Source: Apostichopus parvimensis (lineage: Eukaryota > Echinodermata > Holothuroidea > Aspidochirotida > Stichopodidae). From it: DNA of 21,793 nucleotides. Where the stretch lies: NCBI GenBank assembly GCA_000934455.1, contig KN887841.1, positions 22,916 to 44,708 on the forward strand. The letters are read 5' to 3'. The notes under the pieces are model-generated. The model made no database searches, was not told where the DNA came from, and saw only the letters and a list, made by a program, of their open reading frames with translations. Positions 1 to 9,400 of the stretch are shown in pieces. Every line of letters begins with the position of its first letter. Position 1 is the stretch's first letter. The translations under genes were made by a program, and so were the position numbers.

Positions 1-60
1 ATTCGAACCCGGGACTCCCGCGTTATATGCGGACACCCTAACCACTAGGCTATGAACGCT
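1..60 (-). repeat. tRNA-like sequence (SINE head or tRNA gene), cut by the left window edge
   Basis: Read on the minus strand, this has a polymerase III A box (TAGCCTAGTGG), a 5-bp anticodon-type stem (TCCGC pairing with GCGGG) around a 7-base loop ATATAAC with T at the position of U33, and a B box GGTTCGAAT at the edge. The 3' half of the T arm and the acceptor stem lie outside the window, so a real tRNA gene cannot be separated from a tRNA-derived SINE. The position inside a protein-gene intron and the presence of another tRNA-like SINE in this window favour a SINE. Confidence 0.55.
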
Positions 61-408
61 GATTCCAGAGGTTCGAAATCGGTACGGAAGGTCGTAATTC
101 CACCGTAGGCGTTTGTCACCTGTATCGAACAATATTAGTTCTGTTTTTGGTGACATACTTGCTCTAAAGATCAAACATGATTCTAACCAACTCGAAGTCA
201 TTTGTGATTCCTTAAGCTGTCGTTCACCTCCATTTCATTAACATAAAGTCTGTTCAAAGTATCTGTTTCGAGATCCGGCTTCAGGAATCACAAATTGTAG
301 CACGTATTACCATTAGTACAACATTTCTTAATTAACAAGGCAGTACTTTCTGAAAGTGTAATCCTAAAGTTGTCTTATTAACTGATGTTCATTTGAATTT
401 TCATTCAG
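61..408. other. Intron sequence of gene 1, no recognisable content
   Basis: AT-rich sequence upstream of the first visible exon of gene 1. No coding exon, repeat or RNA was recognised. It ends in a pyrimidine-containing AG acceptor directly before position 409. The preceding coding exon must lie left of the window. Confidence 0.5.
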
Positions 409-460
409 CTGGATAAATGACAAGGCAGCAGCCTATTTAGAGGATTATCTGAACGAGGAG
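409..460 (+). CDS. Gene 1, first visible coding exon (end of N-terminal barrel)
   Basis: The exon lies between ...TTCATTCAG and GTACGT. The first base (C) completes a codon from the upstream exon (phase 2); it then reads WINDKAAAYLEDYLNEE in phase 0. This matches the amphipathic helix before the second conserved cysteine in BPI/LBP proteins. It is 52 bp long, and too short to call alone; its support is the phase fit with the next exon and with exon 5 of the paralogue. Confidence 0.78.
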
Positions 461-3400
461 GTACGTAACCATGACTACCATATAAAACGTTGCAATTTTA
501 CGTAATTGGACATCACAAAACGATTTTGAGTTTTTCATGTTGTGCTTACCTGAGAACGTAGCTGTTCACACGGGCTCTATAGTATTTTGATAACATTGTT
601 TGTATATTTTCTCCAAAATATGAATTGCAAATCACGCTATCATGACTGTAGCGGTAGAGAACTTTCACAGTAATGTTTAATGATTACAGGAATGTTTTGG
701 AAGGTCTTACCTGCTACTGGTAACCTGTCAAACCAGTACCACCTGTATCAGGGTCGAACTGTCAGCGACTAAACTGTCAACCCCACTTTTTTCCTGGAGG
801 AATCTAGTGAGGAGGGTGGCTGGACACCCTGATGGAATTAAAAACAAGATCCATTTTTTTACAAGGGCGGACGAGCTCAAACTTGGGAGCCAACGGCCAT
901 CTAGCAAAAGCTGTTCATGACGGTGCCATAGCAACATACCTGGATGGCGTGCAGGAAATAACACCACACCAAGCGCATTTTCCACAGGAATCCCAGTCAG
1001 CGGGGTAGCATCGAGGCAGAAGGTAACGGGAGCCCACTGTCCTAAAATTTTTCCCAAGAAAACCATGATGAGACGCAGATCAGAGAGAATACGTGTTAAA
1101 CAGATGGGTGCTGGGTCCCTCAGGACACCCATCAGTGATGTTACTGAGGAAGAGGTCGCTGAGCCTGGGAGGATTGCTAGTGATGACAGCGTTACCCCAA
1201 ACTCTTCGGAAAGGATAACGCTTGATGGCAACACTACCAAGCAGACTCATGTCAACCTGATGGGGAAGAAAGGAAATGATTTTCGAATCGGAACATGGAA
1301 TGTTAGAACTCTGAATGAAGATGGGAAATTGGAGTTGTTACTCGAAGAGGCAGGCAGACTGCACCTGGATGTTCTTGGCCTCAGTGAAACCAGGTGGAAA
1401 GGAGAAGGATCTTTTCAGCCGGACAGAGACACCAAAATCCTATTCTCTGGTAAAACAAGCGGAAAGAGAGAAAATGGAGTGGCCATAATTTTGAGAGGAG
1501 CAGCCAGTAAAGCTTTTGCAAGCTTCAATCCCATCTCAGACCGACTAATCACTGCCAGACTTCTTGCTAAGCCCAAGCCAATAACCCTACTGCAAGTCTA
1601 CGCCCCAACATCTAGTTATGATGATGCAACTATCGAGGAGTTCTACGAGCAGCTGCATTCGGCCATGAATAAGATCAAGAATGGAGATATTTGTGTTATC
1701 ATGGGCGACATGAATGCTAAGGTTGGCAACGGAGAAGACAAGAATTGCGGAATTGGAAGGTTCGGTCTAGAGGGCAGGAATGAAAGGGGAGACAGATTGG
1801 CGGAATTCTGCTGTGCCAACAACCTGGCTGTCATGAACACCCACTTCGAACACCATAGGAGGCATCTGTATACATGGAAATCACCTGGTGATTGCTACAG
1901 AAACCAAATTGACTACATCATGATAAACAGAAGGTGGAAATCAAGTGTGCTGGATGTGAAGACGTATCCTGGAGCGGACTGCAACACAGATCACACACTA
2001 CTGGCAGCAAAGATGCGAGTGAAGCCAACCTGTACCAGACGGAAAGGGAGACCAGGCAAGTTGAATGTGAAACTAATGCAGGACTCTACAACCAAGATCA
2101 AGTTTCTGGAGGAAACGGAAAAACATTTCCGAAGCGGGGCAAACAACATATTTTCACCGAGGGAAACAAGACCGGAACTTCCTGAAGACCTGTGGATGAG
2201 CTACAAAACTATCTTGACCCAGGCAGCTGAACAAACACTTGGAAGAGTCAAAAGAACCCCGAAAAAGCCCTGGATTAACCAAGAAGTGCTTGATCTAGCT
2301 GAGGAAAAGAGCAGACTGCGCAAGCAAAGAAACTCACCAGCTCTGGAGCATCGCTATAAAGATGTGAGAGCCAAGATCCAAAGATGCATTAGAAGGGACA
2401 AGAAAGCATGGCTTGAAGAGCAGTGCGAACAGATCAAAAACTATGACAACATCGGAAAATCCAAGGAAATGTTTGCACAGATCAGATCAGTGAAGAATAA
2501 ATCTACTCCAACACAGCAGACTTGCATCAAGGACAGTGATGGAGAGATACTCAGTGTACCGGATGACATCATGGGCAGATGGAGGGAATACGGTCAGGAT
2601 CTGTTTCGAAAACCAGGAGGAGAAAATCCACTCTTCATGCCAGAGACACCGGTCGAAGACCCTGAACCACCACCTCTCTTATCTGAAGTTGAACAAGCAG
2701 TGAACAAACTCAAGACTGGGAAGTCACCAGGTCTGGATGGAATTCCCGCCGAGCTCATACAATCAACAGGTCCGCATGGAATGAAGGCTTTGCACAGACT
2801 ATGCACACGCATATGGACAACCTGTGAATGGCCAGAAGACTGGAAAATACAAGAGTTTGTGATGTTATACAAGTCTGGTGACCCCAAACAATGCTCAAAC
2901 TACAGGACCATCGCACTCATCAGTCACACCAGCAAAGTTCTCCTGATGATCATCATAGCCCGCCCCAAAGCAAAACTGGAACAAGAACTGCCAGAACAAC
3001 AAGCTGCCTACCGAAAGGGTCGAGGCACCAGAGATATGCTGGTTTGTCTGCAGATACTGATTGAAAAGATACTTGCGGTAGGTGAGAAAGTCTTCATCAT
3101 GTTCATCGATTATTCCAAGGCGTTCGACTCCGTCAGCCATGTCAAACTCTTTACTGTAATGATGGAAATGGGATTCCCAACACATCTGGTCTCTCTACTG
3201 CAGTCCTTTTATATAAATCAAAGAGGAAAGATCATATGGGATGGCAAGAACACAGATGAGTTTAGCCTAACTAAAGGTGTGAGACAAGGCTGCATCGCAT
3301 CACCATATCTGTTCGTGACCTACAGAGAAAGCTATGAGAGAAGCGGGCGTGGAACATTTCGGCATCAAAGTAGGAGGCCAACCGAACTCAAATTACCGGT

Positions 3401-6400
3401 ATGCAGATGATACAGCACTCCTCGAAAAATCACTCGAAGGAATTGAGGAACTAACAACGGCTGTAAATGAATCTGGCAAAGGCATGAACCTTAAGCTGAA
3501 TGTGAAGAAAACAAAACTTCTTGTAGCTGAAGGCGAACCAAATGGGTACAACATCAAGAAAGACGGCGAAGAAGTTGAACAAGTCAGCCATTTCAAGTAC
3601 CTGGGCTCTGTGAAAACCGCCACTGCGAACTGCACAACAGACATCAAAGCCAGGATTGGAATGGCCAAAGGAAGAATGATGGAGCTTCAGGACATTTGGA
3701 AAGATGGCAACCTCTCAACATAACTAAAAATGAACCTTGTCAAAATTCTGATATGGAGTGTGCTTCTTTATGGCCTGGAAGGTTGGACTCTGACTAAAGC
3801 AGATGAGAACCGGGTGCTTGCTGCCGAAATGTGGCTATGGAGAAGAATGATGAACATCAGCTGGAAAGAGAAAAGATCGAACAGGAGCATCCTGGAAGAA
3901 CTTGGTGTGAAGAGACAGTTGCCTGAAGAAATAGTAAACAGAAAGCTCACTTACCTTGGCCACATCCTCAGAGGAAGGGTTAGTGCATTGACACTCCAAG
4001 TAATAGAGGGGAAGGTAGAAGGAAAGAGGAAGGTTGGACGTCAAAAGAAACAGTGGTATGACAACATCAAGGAATGGACAGGATTGAGCCTAGCGCAAGC
4101 TAAGCGTCTATCTCAGAACAGAACTACCTGGAAGGAGGAGATAAGGAGATGCGTCAAACTGGTAGCCAATCGTCAGTATTGACGGCGGCCGAAGAAGAAA
4201 AAGAAGAATATTTTTTCAGTACACAAGCGCCAAGTTGAAAATAGAAAGAATGCCGAGACGAAGCATTATAGAAAGGATATAGAATTAAAAGGAGTAAATC
4301 GGCAACTCATTATGTTATTTTTTAATGATCAAATGCACAATAAATAAATGATGAAAATATATTTATCACGTACGATATGTATTCAAGATATTCAACTAAG
4401 ATTCTCGAAGAGTCTAAATTTATCATCTACAACAAATCATTGTGCAAAAGTAAACACACAAACGTTCATCCCAAAGGGCCATGTTCATTACAGTTATCTG
4501 ATTATCAAATTTCGTAACTTTTTGTCCGATACCTCTATTCTCATTCATAGTTAATCCATTTTCTCCTGTACAGAGTTGCCCACAAATTTTTCAAGAAACA
4601 ACTAACATGATAAACCAACAGCTGAGGAGTCTGACAAGTAAGCAAATACTTTTCGATATGAAAATAATTATGCTATGTATTTGACGTTTTAGACCATCTT
4701 GGTTGATACACCTAAACGTGACCATTATCCCCCCCCCCCCTTTCCCTCTCTCTCTCTACGCCGGGCCTGTGAAAGACCTTAAATATAATATAATGAATAG
4801 TACCGTTTTGTTGACAGTAAAGTAATAACAAAGTACGGGTTTGTTAAATTTCATTAAAATATTGTTATTTGCGGTACAGAATAGACTTCACTTTGCCAGC
4901 CTTGAGGTAAGTTTGCGGTTCCCTTCCTCAAATCAAAGTCATATATCCCACGGAAGTTTATATCCCTCCTCGACCATTCCCATCCCGATTGAACCCACTG
5001 CCGCCGCCTCTGCACTGGTTACCATTTCTAGGTTATGTGATGGAATCAACAGGAATCTCACTCAACATGTTGTTCCAAATCAGATGCTTGAAATAAGTCT
5101 GACCCATAGAGTTATCGAAATCTCTTCGACTTAATCAAGTCTCCGTACTAAAACATGAAAGTAAGACCTGTTAGTTCCACGTCATCTTCGGTTGGTTCAA
5201 ATTATTGGTTGGTTCAAGAATCATCTTTATATAACCACACATAGCTCGTTTTTTACTCTAAGGAAGAATTCATCTGTTAAATAATTAATAAAACCGAGTA
5301 ATTTCGTTAAGAGATAAACATGCATTAATATATGTAATGTATGTTCTAACTTACAGAACGTTAGCTCATATATACACACACATCAATGCATTTCATTATA
5401 TTTTGCAAAACTGCAAACCACTGGTGAGTCGTCGGAATGTAAAAAAAAAACATAAGCCCTTAATTCCTGGTACTTTACATCAATCCGATTCTGTTTTTGT
5501 TATAGTGCTTGAAGAAATCTATGCCGGACTAGAGCTAGACTATTCTTTTGTCAGTAACCCGGTGCCGCGAATGGCCAGCTTTGATATCAAACATAAGGTA
5601 AATAGTTGAAAGTAATTCTTCTCAAACGTTTTTCCCTTCTGTACCAGTAATGACGGTGTTTTGCATGGTACATTAGTTAATCACATAATTCCCTACAGAT
5701 AGGTCTGTGTTGTAACTTTGTTCCATATTCATCCAAGGCATTTCGTTTAACATCACTAGATGTATGTATGTATGTATTTTAGATCCTCCTGCAAGCAGGA
5801 TCTCGCGAAGAAGCCATCATTGGCTTATCAAAGCCGTAAGCTTACCGAAGTCAGTCTCTTAGATTCATATTTAACGTCCATGATTATATGAATTGTCAAT
5901 TGTCAACAACTCTGTAACTGGACGACATACATTAATCTTAGAATGACTCGAACTCGGGACCTTATGATTGAAATGCACCGGCGTTAACCACTGAGCTAAC
6001 TCTCCTTAATGTACTCGATGTACTCGATCTCACAACCATATCGTGCGGAGGCTCCGATTGCGGGGGTTGTTAAGCTGTCAATCCAATGCACACACTTTTA
6101 TGTTCCACGAATTTAATTCAGTGCCTTGTTTTTGCACACCCGTTTGTAAATTTTTATAATTTATGTTTTGATTTTGCTGGACTTCAGTTATTTTTCCATG
6201 CATGTACCTTATATTCCCTTTCATTATGTTCATATATATCAGCCATACTTTGATGAAGCATCACATGTGTAAATCATAAAGTATATATACTGCGTATGAG
6301 GCTTTGTTGTATCTGAAGTTTGGGTAAAACGGACCAATAACATTGTTTCTACTAGAGACTACGTGTGCCACGCAGAATGTGCTACCTTTGTACATACATA

Positions 6401-9400
6401 AAGCACGTCTTTCGTCTATATCCATCTCACCTGACATGAAATTGACAGAGAAATGTGTATGCCATTCGCCTACACTCTAAGAATCTTGTTGTTCAAATAA
6501 TATATTTAAATATTTAAACTTTCCACATTCGCCCTACTATATATGTGCATCAGAGACATCTCGTCTCTTCGTGTCGACCTCAATAATCTAATTGTTTCCC
6601 AGGGAGAGGTGTACGCCATTGATCAACACTCTGAGGCTCCTGGTCCAATAGCAAGCATACCTGTTGATTCTGATCAGACCAGTATGTTTTACGTGTGGAT
6701 CACCGACTACCTCGTTAATAGTGCAGGCTATGTACTACACAGTTACGGATACCTGGAACGGAATGTTACGGAGAATGATGTAAGAGATTTGCTAATGTGG
6801 TTTATTAAGTAACTGTAGGAAATACGTTAACACAGATATATTGAATCGCATTCATTCAGTTACGTGTAGGTGAGCATGCATTGACTATATACACACACAT
6901 ACACTACATTCAGAAATTCTTACCTTAAAAACCTGTAAGATTACAATCCCAACAATTGATATGGTGTAAAGTTCCCTATAACGACAATGTCTATCAACCA
7001 AAACTAACATCAAATTAACATAAATTAACACAAATTAACATAAAAGATCGAACAAGTTAACCAATTCTGACGCTATTTGGCAAGTAAAGTGTTTAAAGAG
7101 GAAGATTGACGTCATAATTTCTTTGTTATTTTACTCAGCTCACTTAATTAGGTGAGACATAATCGGATCGACGAGAACGATTAAAATTCTTGCTTGTTTT
7201 TAGTTGTAATTTTATATTTAGTACGGCTTGTATCTCCATTTAATAATAATTATACGGTAAGTTTATAAACTGTTTTGCAAATCTGAGTTGGTGACGATGC
7301 TTTCTGGACATACACTTACTTCCATGCAATCTTCCGCTGATGCCGTACATAGCTGATGTTATTTTTGTTGAACTTGTTCTAGAATCGTTATTCTTATTTA
7401 TAATTACAACAAGATTTCCATACTTTTTGGTTGAAACAGATTCCTACAGGGACCAAATTCAGTCTCAACACTTCCGGGTTTCCTCTCTCTGTTGTTTTCC
7501 CTCAGGTATGTTGTTTACATTTACGTATAGTTAACGTAGAAAAGACTATATATACATGCTATTTGTATTTCCGTTCAATCCTAAATGACTGAAATTATAA
7601 CTTGGCTATATTGACTTGCAAACGTAGTTTATCTCGTATTTGAACTCGCACATCGTTATACTTGAATTGAAATTCTCTTAATGGTAACCTCATCCCACCC
7701 ACCCTTCCTGCCCTGCCAGATAAGACATTTGTGTTATGCATCCTAACAAACAAACTATGAACCTAGCTATACGAGGTCTCACTGAGATACTAAAGAATCT
7801 CCTTGAAATTACTTATACACTGTGAACAAATTCATATTAATCCGTACTGTTGCATTTTCTTGAGCTACAGGTCCGCAAGATGTATCCAGATATGATGACA
7901 CAGTTTCATGTCAATAGTACAAAACAACCAGTTTTTAGAACCACCACCGAGAAAATGACAATCATTATTTGTGGAGACGTCAGTGCCCACGTCATCCATG
8001 AAGACGAAACACTTGAGTACCTGTTCACTTTGGGGGCAGTAAGTATGTTACTCGAGCAACTGAAACTGATGTATATAATCTACTGAACATGTGTTCAAAC
8101 ACCAATCGTGCTAGAAACATTTGGCTTAGATATAGCCTAAGTGCTTTCGATCCTTTATACTATATCGGCTGTTCAATAAACACACGTTTAATCAGAATAC
8201 AAAACGCACACATTTACTTTGGTGTAAGAAACTAATTTATCAATCGGCTGTTATTAACAGATTCCTTGTTACAAATTGGAAACGTGGGAGCTACATAGTT
8301 GAGATTAGACTAAGTGATCTTATAGCATGAAATGCTATCAATTCGATGCAATAAAATAAACACCTGGTTAGATTAACACAATATACGTCATATGTAATCA
8401 AAAGGACATGTTAGATAGCTGGCAAACACCTATTACGTGTTCTTTACACAGCAATTAACGGCAAGCTTCAACGTCGCCATGAAAGGACAGAACGTAACCT
8501 GGAGGTCAAAGGTCGACAGGTGAATAATAAGTATCTTGATTTAGACGGATCATGCATGATAGTTTGCATTAGATATACAGTAACTGAAATAGATATACAT
8601 TTCTTAAGTGTAAAGTGAAATTGGTATTTCTAAAAAGGTGTAAATATTAAATATATATAGCACCTTTCTTTGACCACTAATGACCTATTGTTCAGAGACT
8701 GACACCTGTGAGATCACCTCCCTGTTCCCGTAGGGTGTTATGATGGACTACAATAGAAGAATTTCATCTTATACCTTATTTTGCAAATTCAAATAAAAAG
8801 CGAACAGTTTCTGCTGCTCCTTTTTTTTTTAGTTTTAAGCTTGAGCTTTTGGAGACAGCCATCGGTGACTTGAAAGTGAGTATGATCCTGATATACAAAT
8901 ATATAAATATTAATCTTTATACATACTCGTAGCCAGCAAGGTCCACCTAGTAAATATTAATCTTTATACACACTCGAAGTCAGCAAGGTCCACCTAGTAA
9001 ATAATATTCTTAAAACACACTCAGAAGTCAGCGAGTTCCACTTTGTAAATAATATTCTTTAAACATACTCCATTAGTCTCCATTAGTCATACTAATCCTC
9101 ACTATTTACCAAAGTAAAGATACCATTGGCTGACGTCATCGTCAGAGTGCTTGTGTCTGGTGTGGAATGGGGATTAAGAGTGAGTGAATGTTGATCTCGA
9201 CACCAGAGATAAGTGTATTATAAACTCAATACTGGGTTATTATCATTACAAGGAATAACACGAATCAATGTGACATAGTGATGAATGCAGTTGTAACATG
9301 AACTGATACTTGTTCGTGCATGACGGCAGACAAACTTATTAGCTCTTGTATTTCTCATTTACAGATCGACATGATCAAGAGGTTGTTACCTACGGTGATG

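Noticed and set aside
728-1240. Minus-strand open frame of 170 codons.
   Set aside because: It lies antisense to the LINE leader and endonuclease ORF and shows no protein family character; a shadow of the LINE.
690-4209. Target-site duplication of the LINE (GAATGTTTT near 690 versus GAATATTTT near 4207).
   Set aside because: Too short and imperfect in AT-rich sequence to define the ends; left as uncertain boundaries.
4885-4906. Possible 22-bp mini-exon reading TTCACTTTGCCAGCC (FTLPA), like the 'FQTLP' of BPI, with a strong GTAAGT donor.
   Set aside because: The neighbours join in frame without it (64-bp exon phase 1 to 92-bp exon phase 1). Including it shifts the frame into a stop in the next exon, and starting at the other AG gives an in-frame TAG. 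The direct join also gives a length closer to the family.
7340-7534. 64-codon frame overlapping the 7440-7505 exon.
   Set aside because: Wrong frame: the family match (IPTGTKFSLNT) is in another frame bounded by AG and GT.
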